64,000 bases of DNA from assembly GCF_028640845.1 (NCBI RefSeq), contig NC_080540.1, forward strand, positions 94,352,061 to 94,416,060, in the 5' to 3' direction. A program made the position numbers and the translations under genes. Positions within the stretch are counted from its first letter, which is position 1. Each line of letters opens with the position of its first letter. Below the pieces are notes generated by a model. That model made no database searches. It saw only the letters and a list, made by a program, of their open reading frames with translations, and was not told the origin of the DNA. Shown piece after piece: positions 53,735 to 64,000 of this stretch. The stretch is from Ahaetulla prasina (Eukaryota; Chordata; Lepidosauria; Squamata; Colubridae).

Positions 53735-55130
53735 TACATTTATTTATTTATTTATTTATTTATTTGTCAAGCAGGTATAAGATAACAGATATAATATAAA
53801 CATGATTAGGAATAGAGGAAATGGATACGAATAAATGGGGACAGTAGGAGAGGGTTAGGCACGTTGGAACGCTTATGTCGGTGGTGTTGAATAGTTTTAC
53901 ATCATCAGCGTAGAGAACGCAATTACTTATAATATGATTGCAAAGGTCATTTATGTAAAGTATAAAGAGTGGGTCCTAAAATGCTGCCTTGGGGGGCACT
54001 GCTGTTAACAGGTGCAGGGTTTGATAGCGCGTTCCCTATTTTGATTACTTGTTGCCTGTTTGCAAGCTAGCCACTTTTGCAGGGATCCGGAAATGCCATA
54101 AGATTTTAGTTTTAAAAGTAGTTTGTCGTGTACCACTGAATCAAAGGCTTTACAGAAGTCTATGTAAATTGCATCTATTGCTTTGCCCTGGTTGAGTTGT
54201 GTAGTCCATGTGCTTTTGCAATATAGGAGTTGCAGATCACACTACAATTTTTTCCTGAAACCAAATTGTTTGTTAGAGAGTAGGTTGTTTGTCTCTAAGT
54301 AGAGGGTAATGGATTGGTTTATGATTGATTCCATGATTTTGCAGGTGACACAAAATAAAGAGATTGGTCTGTAATTTTCAACTAGGCTGGGGTCATCCTT
54401 TTTGAAAATAGGGATAACCGTGGCTAGTGACCATAGGTTGGGCAAGGAGCTGGTCCTGAAAGATTTTTCATAGATTATGCTTAGAGGTTCTGTTATGGCA
54501 GTGGAAAGCTTTTTTAAGAAGTAGGCACATAATCCATCAAGTCCAATAGATAGAGATGGTTTTAGGCTGTGTAGTGCTTTTTCAACGTTATCTTCTGTAA
54601 AATCAATATGTAATAGATCATTGCAATTAGTTGTGGTACGACTAGGAAATGTGGGGCATGAGCCATTGCTGTTTATAAAGACTGAAGAACGTGTTAAAGA
54701 GGTTGGCTTTAATGGCTTCATCATTACAGTCTTTGCCATAAGGTCCTTTTAGGGGTGGGATGGATCTCAAGTCTTTAAGTTTGTTGTTTACAAAATTATA
54801 GAAGGCGTGGGTGGATTTCATGCATAGAAGGTTTTCCTCTTGTTGTTGTGGTAATTGGTGCATTCTGTTTTTATCTGGAAGCATAAGGTGCTTAAAGATG
54901 TTTATCTGATGTTCAAATGGTGCTCCAGATGTTTTGGGATTGGACCCAAGGCACCTATCATGATTGATATTACCTTTGTTTACTTTTTTCAAAGTCGCTC
55001 CATTTGCAGAACTTTATATTTTTGTGATTTTCTCCAGTTTTTTCTTTTCTGCTTTCTCCAATGTTCCCTGCCCAACTTTTTTTTTGTCTTGCTTATTAAC
55101 CATTGTTAAGTCTGAGGTGGTGTGTGGAAA
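53735..55130 (-). mobile_element. CR1-like LINE (family D), internally shortened
   Basis: Tail TTTATTTATTTATTTATTTG at low coordinates, then a UTR with GGCACGTTGGAACGCTTATG matching the GTGCATAAGCGCACCAACGTGCC type of family D, then RT coding on the minus strand. The C-terminal coding end present at 11760 is missing, so the UTR joins straight to the palm domain. Confidence 0.75.
53885..55110 (-). pseudogene. CR1-like reverse transcriptase, N-terminal and palm parts
   Basis: From the upstream end: a linker (FYNFVNNKLKDLRSIPPLKGP, about 54800), the RT fingers (LKPSLSIGLDGLCAYFLKKL, PIFKKDDPSLVENYRPISL, about 54560-54360), a frame change near 54240, then the palm (IDAIYIDFCKAFDSVVHDKL near 54190-54130) and the catalytic box NCVLYADDVKLFN (about 53925-53885). 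FCKAFD and YADD place it in the Jockey superfamily, CR1/L3 or Rex1-like. Stops and the missing C-terminus make it non-functional. Confidence 0.8.
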
Positions 55131-55535
55131 GATTGTTACTACTAATAGTAGTAATTTTGACAGCCAAAATCAGTGATATGAATGAAACAATGAAGTTGTA
55201 ATGTGACAGTGATGTGATGAAATCACTAGATAAAATGAGGTAAAACCTTTAGCACATTTTCAAGCAGGTAGAGGTATTGAATCAGTTAATGATTTGGTAG
55301 CATAAAATTTTGGTAGCATAATCTTGGGAGATTTCAAGCACTATAAACATAATGCTTGGGAACTGTGTATGATTTCTGCTTTCTGAGCTCACAGATAAAA
55401 AAAGGAAAAAGGTTGAATCCTCATGTTTGTATATTATTGTCAGTCCTTTGGTATAGACCAGATTCAAACATCAAAGTCAAGAACACTGCAACTACCTTTG
55501 CAACAGTGGTGAATATCTGTAGTTTGGGTGTAGGA
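55130..55535. other. Unassigned sequence
   Basis: No feature recognised. Confidence 0.35.
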
Positions 55536-55539
55536 TGAG

Positions 55540-56010
55540 GGTGAAGGTTCATTCTCCAAGTTTTTGGGTTGGTTTCCAACTGTTTCATTGCCAGGCTATA
55601 TATATATAACATCTCCAGTGGACTTTAGGGAATGTCAGCATCAGTGTTCATCTGTTTATGAGGGCTTCAGGTATGGGTGTGTCAAATGAGGGTCCTGTGA
55701 TGGGTCAGCTGTGTGTCATCAGTGAGTCTTGTGATGGGTCTGTGATAAGGTAACTATATCAGGTCAGGGTCATTGGGAGGTGCTGGTGGTGGTGGTGTTG
55801 TGTGGGTTGGTTGAGGATCAGTGCTGTCTCTGGTTGGCTGTGTGGTTGATTTAGATTCTGGGGGGGGCGGGTGTAGGCTGGTTGTAAATTAATGTGTCTG
55901 TTGATGTAATTCCTTGTGCAGTGCCAGGCTTTGATAAACTCACAAGTGTGGCGGGTGGTAGTGTGATTTTTGTGTTGCTGCAATCGAACTGGTGCTATTT
56001 GGTGTCAGTG
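55540..56010 (-). mobile_element. Penelope-like element 3' end relic (family iii)
   Basis: Minus-strand reading gives HTCEFIKAWHCTRNYINRHI, resembling the region after the GIY-YIG domain of PLEs, then a Pro/Thr-rich tail. The terminal part at 55580-55625 holds a decayed core: CTGGAGA, T, GTT, an AT-expanded loop, GGCAAT, GAAA. Assignment is tentative; the core order is the main support. Confidence 0.45.
55584..55622 (-). ncRNA. Decayed hammerhead-like core (family iii)
   Basis: CTGGAGA in place of CTGAAGA, stem II largely replaced by an (AT)n insertion, GGCAAT and GAAA retained. It cannot fold properly and is listed as supporting evidence only. Confidence 0.3.
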
Positions 56011-56014
56011 TGAG

Positions 56015-57095
56015 TAGAGATTAAAGATTTGGGTTTGCAGCATTTGACTGCCAGCTGGTGTTTGTAGATCCTGGTTTTTCATGAAGTTACAGTAACAAAA
56101 TCTTGCAACTTTGAGATTTATTATTTTGTTTTTCTGCATTTCTTTCTATTCAGCACCTGGCCAGATTATACTCTGTTTGCCAGGTTCTCCTAACGGATTA
56201 AATTTGGTTGTGTTCTGATCTTTTTTCAGAGAATTATCCTAGTGACAGATAGGCAAATGGATAGGCAGAGTCTCAAATCTTTTAGATGTAGTCTAATTCT
56301 GGGCTGATAACAATAAGCTGGTATTAGCCCTTTGTCTCCACTACAGTCACCACTCCAGACCTGATCTAAATCTAGCTATATAAATCTGCTTGTATTCACA
56401 GGAGGAAAAAAAATAATTGATATAAAGGAAGTTTTTACAGTACAAATGCCAGTTAAACTCACTGTTCCCTACATCAAACCCTTATGCCATTAATTTTAAA
56501 AACCCATTCAGGTATTGCATTTGATTTGGTCCTAGGATTTTGGAAGGATTTTGAAATTCATTGCACACTGCCTTGCTACTGTGATAATGAAAATTCCCCA
56601 AATATGCTTTTCTGGTTTTTGTTTCATATCTTTTTTTTCTCAGTAGAATTTTTCTTCCTTTCAAAGTGTTCACTGCATTGCCCAAACACTGATATCCCTA
56701 TGTATCCATTCTTCGATTTCCATTATAGTCTCTAGTCTTCTTTGCAGGATGAACCCCATAAGAACTGTGTGTTCTTCTTCTGAATAACTGAATATAGCCA
56801 TCATAACAGAGAGCTATTTCGTTTTGCATCCATCACTTTCTCTTACAATAAAGCATCAAACTGTTTGTCTACTGGATACAACTTTTTTTTCTTTAATAAT
56901 CCCAATTCAATTGTTGGTGAGATTTAAAAAGAAAGATAAAGTCATGCAATGGTTCATGAAGGCAACCTGAGCACCACTTTGAGTAGTGACTTTAAACTTC
57001 AGGCATTTTTACATAAATTGCAGATAAAATCCCAAGCATCCTTAGTAGGCTTTAACACTTCTACATCATTGGATTACAGCATAGCAATACTTAAT
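56015..57095. other. Unassigned intronic sequence
   Basis: No feature recognised. Confidence 0.4.
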
Positions 57096-57103
57096 ATATT
57101 CAC

Positions 57104-57412
57104 TACTCCCACCCTCTGGAACGAACTTCCCCCAGGACTCCGTCAACTTCCGGACCTCCGAACCTTTCGTCGCGAGCTTAAAACACACTTATTCATTTGC
57201 GCAGGACTGGAATAGTTTTTAAATTTATATTGGTTTTAAATGGGTTTTTATTATTTATATTGCTTTTTAATTCGGCTTTGTAGAATAAGTTTTTTAAATG
57301 TGGTTTTAGTGTGTATTTATATGTCTTTTACTTGCCTGTGAACCGCCCTGAGTCCCTCGGGAGATAGGGCGGTATATAAATGTGATTAATAAATAAAAAT
57401 AAATAAATAAAT
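57104..57412 (+). mobile_element. L2-clade LINE 3' end, copy A5
   Basis: Only the last codons (TLWNELPPGLRQLPDLRTF) and the 3' UTR remain, with the stem-loop ACCGCCCT (57342-57349)/AGGGCGGT (57366-57373), TATATAAAT and an AAAT tail. Heavily 5'-truncated. Confidence 0.88.
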
Positions 57413-57414
57413 AC

Positions 57415-58142
57415 TATAGAGAATAAACTCCACTGAAAATGTTAAATTTGCTATGTCCTGAAGATGATGCATTAGTTGGTATTTTCCCTAATATTCACAG
57501 AAGGCTTTTCTCCCTGAAGAAACATTCAAATACATAATTCCATTATTTACGATCTAAGGTGTTACTGTACTAGAGTATTTTTAAAAATATTCGTACAGTT
57601 TGGTTTTTATTTCATTTTTAATGAACTTTGAATGCTTTCATTTTTATTTTTATTTTCATGGCAGGGCAACAGCAGCTTTGACAGCCACATGATCAGGAAC
57701 AAGTCAAAAGATGAAATAGTTTTCAGCTGGAAGATTCAGGATTGGAAAAAGTTGTATATAACACAGTTCTGTTTGTCATTGAGGTTTTGGTATCTGCTGG
57801 AGGGGGGGGGGGTTGGAGGAAGCATGTAGAGAAAGCATAGAGAAACATAGATATCATGCATTTTCAACGCTTGTAAACATCCAAAGGTAGTATCCAATGC
57901 TCTCTGTTTATGCAGGAAAGGTTTATCATTGCTCGCTGCATTTGTCTGCATTTGTCTGCAGTTTCCTGTAGTTTTGGAACCCCTCCAAATGTCTTCCAGT
58001 CTGCAGTAGAAGCTTAGGGATTGCATTCGGTACAACATATGCTCATGCTCAAGTCTATCACAGCCTTCAAGTTTGTAGCCAGTTTAAAGAAACCAGTTCC
58101 ATGCTGTAATTGTTAAAACATTGTTTGTCTCTGTTTCACTAG
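57415..58142. other. TRPC7: Intron end before the TRPC exon
   Basis: Intronic. It ends with a pyrimidine-rich tract and TTTCACTAG, a good 3' splice site at 58141-58142. A second CAG preceded by a T-rich tract at about 57664 is discussed under rejected items. Confidence 0.6.
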
Positions 58143-58325
58143 AATGATTATAGGAAGTTATCTATGCAATGCAAGGACTTTGTGGTGGGCGTCCTGGATC
58201 TCTGCAGAGACACAGAAGAAGTGGAGGCTATTCTGAATGGTGATGCAAGTGTACAAACATGGCCTGAACATCCCCGACCAAGTTTGAGCAGAATCAAGCT
58301 GTCCATTAAATATGAAGTCAAAAAG
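58143..58325 (+). CDS. TRPC7: Internal exon of a TRPC3/6/7 cation channel gene, best fit TRPC7
   Basis: The exon is 183 bases, 61 codons, in phase 0 at both ends. It is preceded by TTTCACTAG and followed by GTGAGT, both strong splice signals. The translation starts [13 protein letters not shown] and ends [11 protein letters not shown], with [16 protein letters not shown] in the middle. This is the linker after the ankyrin repeats in the cytosolic N-terminus of canonical TRP channels of the TRPC3/6/7 group, which are receptor-operated, diacylglycerol-activated Ca2+-permeable cation channels in the plasma membrane. The variable middle (a Trp, then RPSLSRIKL) fits TRPC7 better than TRPC3 or TRPC6, from memory of the families. 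The preceding ankyrin exon and the next exon are not in the window. There is no frameshift or stop, so this is a real coding exon. Confidence 0.85.
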
Positions 58326-60345
58326 GTGAGTATTCTCTTACCTGTCTTCTTGTTGCATGTTGAAAGTCAGATTAAAAATTGGATTTCTTCATGGATTACC
58401 TGCTCAAAGGATTGCATGTAGACAAAACACGTAGAGCTTAAAATAATGGCAGAGAGTAAGGGTGAAGGATGGTAGCAATAGCAAGATAGGAAGAGATTGT
58501 GGGTTGTAGTGAAAGATGGTGATGCTTGACTGTGGAACCTACTTTGAAAGTAGTTCAATGACTCCAGTCCTAAAGGACTGAATCAGCATGACATTTTAGG
58601 AATGGATGCATTTTGCAAACTCTCCCTCAACTTTTCTTGAAATAAGGCTTACTTGAGGTACTGCTAGTTGGATAAGGCAGGAAAGGATCTATAGATAAAT
58701 CTGTGAAGCATTTTTATCTAACTCTTGTTGATTCTTGTGAGTTTTTATTAAGTAATCCATTCAATTTAGAATGAAAAGAAAACAGCACTGAGCTGTAAAA
58801 TAGAGTTGTTTACGGTGTGGAAAAAAAATCTTGATAGTATTCCAATACAGTATGAGTTTACGTTTACTGTGAAAAATATTATTCCTGTCTGCATGTTAAA
58901 GACCTAAAGGAGAATAACATATATTTTAAAACTACTTAAATTGGAAGTAATGCTAATCAGTTGCCTATAGCCAGCAATCTCCAAATAAGTTTGACTAATA
59001 ATTGTTGAGGATAATAGGAGTTGTAATCAAACCCATTTGGAAGTTGCCAGGATGGGTTGACATTCCCCAGAGATATTTTTTTTAAAACCAACTTTGTTTA
59101 TTATAGAAGTTTATGTTCTACTTTCTTCTTCAATGATATTTAGGATCTGGAAAAAAGAGGTTGTTTTTGGAATTTTTATATTATAGTATGTCTTTCTTTT
59201 ATTTTCTGCCATCACACATCAACAAATATACCTCTATATAAAGGAAGGATGCAATCTTTGTCTATCTCATCTCATAAATAAGTCTCGGGGGCTCAGTGCA
59301 GCACAAAAGCAGTGGATCTTGATTAAAATAGACAGGCTCAGAATAGCACTTCAGAGACTCAAACAGAAAACTGTAACATCATCATTGAAAAGATTCATTA
59401 GAATTGTTGCACAGGAAAACCCTAGAGCCCTCTCCCACTTCATCAACTGTGGCCAAAGAAGCTAGCAATCATTGCCTTTCTCATTGCTGATAAATTTTGA
59501 CCAAATCCGTATCTCCTGGATTAATGTGCAAATTTATCTACACCAGCGTTTGCCTTTTCATTTCCAGAATATTCTGATCACCTCTTCTGCTAAAAAAAAA
59601 TTAAATTATTTTTGAATGGTGGATTTTAAGAGGAAAAAAAATATTTCAAAATGTATAATTAATTGGGGATTTTTCATAGTGAAATCTTTAGAAGAAAAAC
59701 AAATGAATGCAGAAATAATCCTAAATGATTTTATGACTAAATAGAAGAGAAATTCAGAGATTTAACCTTGGGCTGAAAAAGCCATTTTGGTCTCTAATTA
59801 GGAAAAAAAAACTGCTGGAGATTATGAATGGAGTGGTGGAGCTTATGGGAGCTAGGGATCCTCAACTATTATAGGTCCTAATCATTAGGTTCAATGTGGC
59901 TTCTTAATGTAACAAAATTATGGACTAGAAACCAAGAACAAAATTCTTAACTTTTAGTCCATAAACCTTTGATTTAGTCCATAAACTGTTGGAAATGCAA
60001 GTTCTTTTCTAGTTTAAGTCAAGCTCTGGCAAATAATTTCCTATGCTGTTAGAAAATGGGGGAAAATATGACAATGGTAATATTATATTGAATAATTAGG
60101 TCGAACTCAGTGTGGTTTTCCATATCATAGACAATTGTAATGAGGTATAGGTTACCTATCATGTGAAATCTATTGTGGCTCATAAACCATGGTCTGAGCT
60201 TAGGGTGATATCTAGAGCACTGTAGGTATTTTTAACAGATTATGATTAAAAGAATTGTGACTTAGCATGATGTGTAAAATCATGAGCAAGCAAAAACAGG
60301 TGCCCTGTAGTCAGAGTTAGGGATAGAGCTCAGGGGAGAATAGTA
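58326..60345. other. Start of the next TRPC7 intron, no repeat recognised
   Basis: Starts with GTGAGT. No clear transposon or exon follows in this 2 kb. Confidence 0.5.
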
Positions 60346-60349
60346 TATG

Positions 60350-60595
60350 AAAGCCACAGTGGCACAATGGTTAGAGTACAGTACTGCAACCTACTTCTAC
60401 TGCCTGCCGGCTGCCTGCAATTTGGCAGTTCAAATCTTACCACGCTCAAGGTTGATTCAGCCTTCCATCCTTCCAAGGTCAGTAAAATGAGGACCCAGAT
60501 TGATGGGGGCAATATGCTGGCTCTGAAAACCACTTAGAGAGGGCTGTAACACATTGTGAAGTAGCATATAAGTCTAAGTGCTATTGCTATGCATA
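60350..60595 (+). mobile_element. tRNA-derived CORE-type SINE
   Basis: Box A-like GTGGCACAATGGTTAGAG, box B-like AGTTCAAATC, body CAGCCTTCCATCCTTCC and AAAATGAGGACCCAGATTG, end TAAGTCTAAGTGCTATTGCTAT. It shares head and body with the SINE at 21128 but has a different 3' end. A MIR/CORE-like family that is common in squamates. Confidence 0.82.
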
Positions 60596-60661
60596 TTTAG
60601 CCCTTTGTTTGGCAAGAAGTAGAATTTGGAAGTGACTTGAACAAGAAACAAGCTTGGAGAA

Positions 60662-61535
60662 TTTAACAGATTAAGAGAGTTGGAAGGGATCTAATAGGTC
60701 ATCTAGTCCAACCCCCTGCTCATGCAGGAGACCCTATACCATTTCTGACAAATGGCAGTCCAATCTTTTCTTGACAGTCTCAAGTGATGAAGCTCCCACA
60801 ACTTCCGAAGGCAAACTATTTCATTGGATTGGCTGATTGTTCTCACTGTCAAAAAGTTCCTCCTCATTTCTAGGTTGAATCTCTCCTTGGTCAGTTTCCA
60901 TCCATTATTCCTTGTCTGGCCTTCAGGTGCTTTGGAAAACAGTTTGACCCCCTCCTCTCTGTGGCAGCTCCTCAAGTATTGGAAGACGGCTATTATGTCT
61001 CCCCTGGTCCTTCTCTTCACTAGACTAGCCATGCCCAGTTCATGTAACTGTTTTTCATATGTTTTATTCTCCAGTCCCCTAATCATCCTGGTTGCTCTCC
61101 TCTGCACTTTTTCTAGAGTCTCAACTTCTTTTTTATAGTGTGGTGACCAAAACTGGATGCAGTACTCTAGGTGTGGTCTTACTAGGGCTTTACACAGTGG
61201 TATTAGTACCTCACTTGATCTTGATTGTATGCTAATGCAATTTAGGATTGTGTTGGCTTTTTTAGCTGCCGCTGCACACTGCTGGCTCATATTTAGCTGA
61301 TTTTCCACTAAGACTCCAAGATCTCTCTCACAGTCACTGCTATTGAGCCTGGTTTCCCCCAGTTTATATGTGTGCTTTTGGTTTTTCTTACCTAACTATA
61401 AGACTTGACTTTTCTCTACATTGAATTTCATTTTGTTAGATAGGGCCCAGTGTTCAAGTCTGTCAAAATCCATTTGGATCTTGAGCCTATCTTCTAGGGT
61501 GTTAGCTATTCCTGCCAATTTAGTATCATCTGCAA
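60662..61535 (-). mobile_element. CR1 LINE, 5'-truncated
   Basis: At low coordinates: GTTGGAAGGGATCTAATAGG and CATCTAGTCCAACCCCCTGC, the reverse complement of the CR1 3' UTR. Coding sequence follows to about 61308, with further frame-broken RT sequence (AAATGGATTTTGAC-type, GTATCATCTGCAAA) to about 61535. The octamer tail itself is missing. Confidence 0.87.
60703..61308 (-). pseudogene. CR1 reverse transcriptase C-terminal region
   Basis: An open 200-codon segment reads VLIPLCKALVRPHLEYCIQF, LEKVQRRATRMIRGL, RRTRGDIIAVFQYL and ends past RTISQSNEIV and a Trp-rich segment. This is the thumb and C-terminus of a CR1-type LINE protein. The YADD catalytic region would lie upstream, at higher coordinates, and is cut by stops or truncation. 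The open length beyond the usual CR1 stop is probably read-through into the UTR. Confidence 0.8.
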
Positions 61536-61733
61536 ATTAAAACTAAATTAAATTAAAATTAAGCTAAAAACGTAAACCTTTCTCCTCCTACATCATGATC
61601 TCAAACCTGACAATATGGAACTGCTTTTTCTGGCAAAACAATAGGGTTACCAAAATGCCAAAGAAAATGGCATTTTTATGCTGCTACAAAAGGTTGCCTG
61701 GATTTATGCAACCAACATCTGATAGCTCTCAAC

Positions 61734-61867
61734 CAAGGGTGTCAAATTTGCGGCGTCACAGCAGCGTCATTTAATATATCATGACTTTTTCCTCCTTCGT
61801 TAAGCCCGGCATGGTGTGGTCAGCGTGTGACACATCTGGCTCACGGACTGTGAGTTTGACAGCCCTG
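61734..61867. mobile_element. Small hAT MITE, 134 bp
   Basis: Ends CAAGGGTGTCAAATT and GAGTTTGACAGCCCTG. Flanks CTCTCAAC (61726-61733) and ATCTAAAC (61868-61875) match at 6 of 8 bases. A different hAT terminus from the GGGGTGAAAT family. Confidence 0.7.
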
Positions 61868-61879
61868 ATCTAAACAAAG

Positions 61880-63180
61880 TGCATGGTGCTGGGCATATTT
61901 TTTAAAGTTTGATGATTAGCCAGTTAGCGATTAACTATTGTTCATCATGGGAAATCTTCGTATAAATAGAATCCTGTATTTTTAACCATGCCAAGTATCT
62001 TCAGTGGACTGTGGAGTTGAGGGGATGGTTGCAACTTATCCTTTACCCTACAAGGGTCTGCAACAGCTGGCAGACCAGTGGGCTCCCACAGAGCAAACTG
62101 GATCCAAGAAGGGGAGGCTGCCAATTGAAATAACTAAGCAGAGGAAAATAATAAATTGATCGCTTCAAAGTAGGAAAAGCTTGTCAGAGCATTTTAAACC
62201 GTTTAATCATGGATACATGATTTGCAAATTGATCACTTCTTTTTCTGAGCCTGTTTTCTTTCTTCTGATTAATTATTTGTACAATATACTATGATTATGG
62301 ATATTGGTTTCCTGGAAGCGAACTTGGAAAGTGCTCCCAATTTTACAGTTAACAGCTGTTCCCTCCTTTCCTTCTAACTCTCTCCACCTGCTTATTGCTG
62401 CCTTAGCAGCTGTGCCCAGACTTTCTCTTCCAATTATCAAAGCAATTCATTCCAACTCTTGCACTGCAAGCTCCTTCATTTTAATTATCCTTTGGAGACC
62501 CTGGACAGATACAATAGTAATGTTTTAAAATAGGCCAGGCAGGAGAATTATATTTCTGATTTCTAACTGTATTTATTTCACTAACATCCCAGTGTAATTT
62601 TTTTGCAAAGAGAATTGTAGCTTGGTAATCAAGCTCCTGCTTCAAATACCAAACTTTCCTTTAGGATTTCCAATTAAAGGACCAGGGAACTGAAGTGAAG
62701 TATTTGTGGTCCTCCTGGGTCAGCTTCTTTTTAAAGGAAGTATGGTAGCTGGCAGTTTCAGAGCTTCTGGGAGCTCATAAATCCTTATGTTGTGTCCACC
62801 AGGCTCCTTTCTGAATATTGAATGCAGTTCCAGGCCTCATATGCTATTCCAATCTGCTACCAAAATTACAGGTTGCCTTTGACTTATGCACTGCTATTGA
62901 GCTCGGAATTTATAAATCATTGAGGTTGTAAATCAAGGCATCACATGACCAGATCATGTTTTTCAACATTAATATCAGCAGTCATTAAGCAAACACTGCA
63001 ATCATTAAGTGAATTAATTTTCCCCAATGGGCAATTTTTTGTTTGAAACTAGAAGTGAAAGCCAGAAACCAGGAAAAAATGTTGTAAATTGCAATTGTGT
63101 GACTGTGGGACATTGCACATGACCATAAAGGTGAGCCACAGGCCAAGCCCCCAAAATATAATGATGTGACTGTGGGGCAG
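61880..63180. other. Unassigned intronic sequence
   Basis: No exon, RNA gene or clear repeat recognised. Confidence 0.4.
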
Positions 63181-63186
63181 TGCATG

Positions 63187-64000
63187 TGAATAGAATAGAA
63201 CAGAATAGAATTTATTGACCAAGTGTGGTTGGACACACAGGGAATTTGTCTTGGTGCATATGCTCTCAGTGTACATAAATGAAAAGATACCTTCATCAAG
63301 GTACAACATTTAACATTTACAGCACAAATAAGTGCTGCTGCTCATAGGGTAAAATTTAACACTTAATAATAAGCAACAAAAGTTACAGTCATACAGTCAT
63401 AAGTGGAAAGAGATTGGTGATGGGAACGATGAGAAGATTAATAGTAGTGTAGATTTAGTAAATAGTTTGACAGTGTTGAGGGAATTGTTTGTTTAGCAGA
63501 GTGATTGCCTTCAGGAAAAAACTGTTCTTGTGTCTAGTTGTTCTGTTGTGCAGTGCTCTATAGCGTCGTTTTGAGGGTAGGAGTTGAAACAATTTATGTC
63601 CAGGATGCGAGGGATCTGTAAATATTTTCACAGCCCTCTTCTTGATTCATGCAGTATACAGATCCTCAATGTAAGGCAGGTTGGTAGCAATTATTTTTTC
63701 TGCAGTTCTAATTATCCTCTGAAGTCTGTGTCCTTCTTGTTGGATTTCAGAACCAAACCAGACAGTTATAGAGGTGCAAATGACAGACTCAATAATTCCT
63801 CTGTAGAACTGGATCAGCAGCTCCTTGGGCAGTTTGAGCTTTCTGAGTTGGCACAGAAAGAACATTCTTTGTTGTCCTTTTTTGATGATGTTTTTAATGT
63901 TAGCTGTCCATTTTAGATCTTGCGATATGATAGAACCTAAAAATTTGAAGGTTTCTACTGTTGATACTGGGTTGTCTAGTATTGTGAGAGGTGGAAGTAT
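63187..64000 (-). mobile_element. CR1-type LINE with AATAG tail, runs off the window
   Basis: Tail GAATAGAATAGAACAG, the shared UTR, then the C-terminal coding end on the minus strand (QLRKLKLPKELLIQFYRGII, SVICTSITVWFGSEIQQ, LQRIIRTAEKII). It reaches further upstream than the copy at 49944, to at least CCAGTATCAACAGTAGAAAC at the window edge. Confidence 0.82.

Noticed and set aside
57632..57829. T-rich tract and GGCAG before an open segment at about 57664, looking like a second exon
   Set aside because: The peptide has no TRPC similarity, no good donor site follows, and it does not continue the ankyrin region expected upstream of the real exon.

Overview
The window looks like intronic DNA from a squamate reptile, most likely a snake. 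Evidence: low coding density; many L2, CR1-type and Penelope-like retroelements; Sauria-type and 5S-rRNA-derived SINEs; hAT transposons; and LINE 3' tails made of AATAG/ATTCT pentamers, a feature described for snake CR1-type LINEs. Only one host coding exon is recognisable: a 61-codon exon at 58143-58325 (+ strand) of a TRPC3/6/7-subfamily cation channel gene, best fitting TRPC7. No other TRPC exon is visible, so the window seems to be more than 58 kb of the preceding intron, one exon, and at least 5.6 kb of the next intron.

Layout. 0-9 kb: a PLE relic, a CR1-type LINE split by an L2 copy, two non-autonomous hAT elements and a nearly full-length L2 (4752 to about 9140). 9.6-11 kb: a solo LTR and a Sauria-type SINE. 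11.2-19.1 kb: a mosaic of local duplications around Penelope-like elements (PLEs) lodged in (TA)n tracts inside a LINE 3' end. 21-23 kb: a SINE nested in a LINE tail, a full Sauria-type SINE and a 5S-derived SINE. 23.5-27.2 kb: a full-length hAT element with perfect 8-bp target duplications, a decayed transposase and a GC-rich tandem array. 28-37 kb: two small hAT MITEs, an R4/Dong-type endonuclease relic, a CR1 split by an L1-type 2.17-kb retrosequence (16-bp target duplication), and an L2 copy. 37.4-39.1 kb: a near-identical 496-bp tandem repeat. 40-44 kb: a PLE relic, a solo LTR with 5-bp TSD, and two more PLE bodies joined through inverted termini around (AT)n. 45.9-48.2 kb: a short LTR and a nested pair of hAT elements. 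50-57 kb: further CR1-type, L2 and PLE fragments. 58-64 kb: the TRPC exon, a CORE-type tRNA SINE, a CR1 copy, a hAT MITE and a CR1-type LINE running off the end.

The most notable pattern is a hammerhead-ribozyme-like RNA fold at PLE termini. It has a CTGAAGA core, a stem II and GAAA, in two PLE families with unrelated stem II sequences that still pair, plus a decayed third. The sequence shows no operon-like or host-defence system: apart from the TRPC exon, everything recognisable is transposon-derived.
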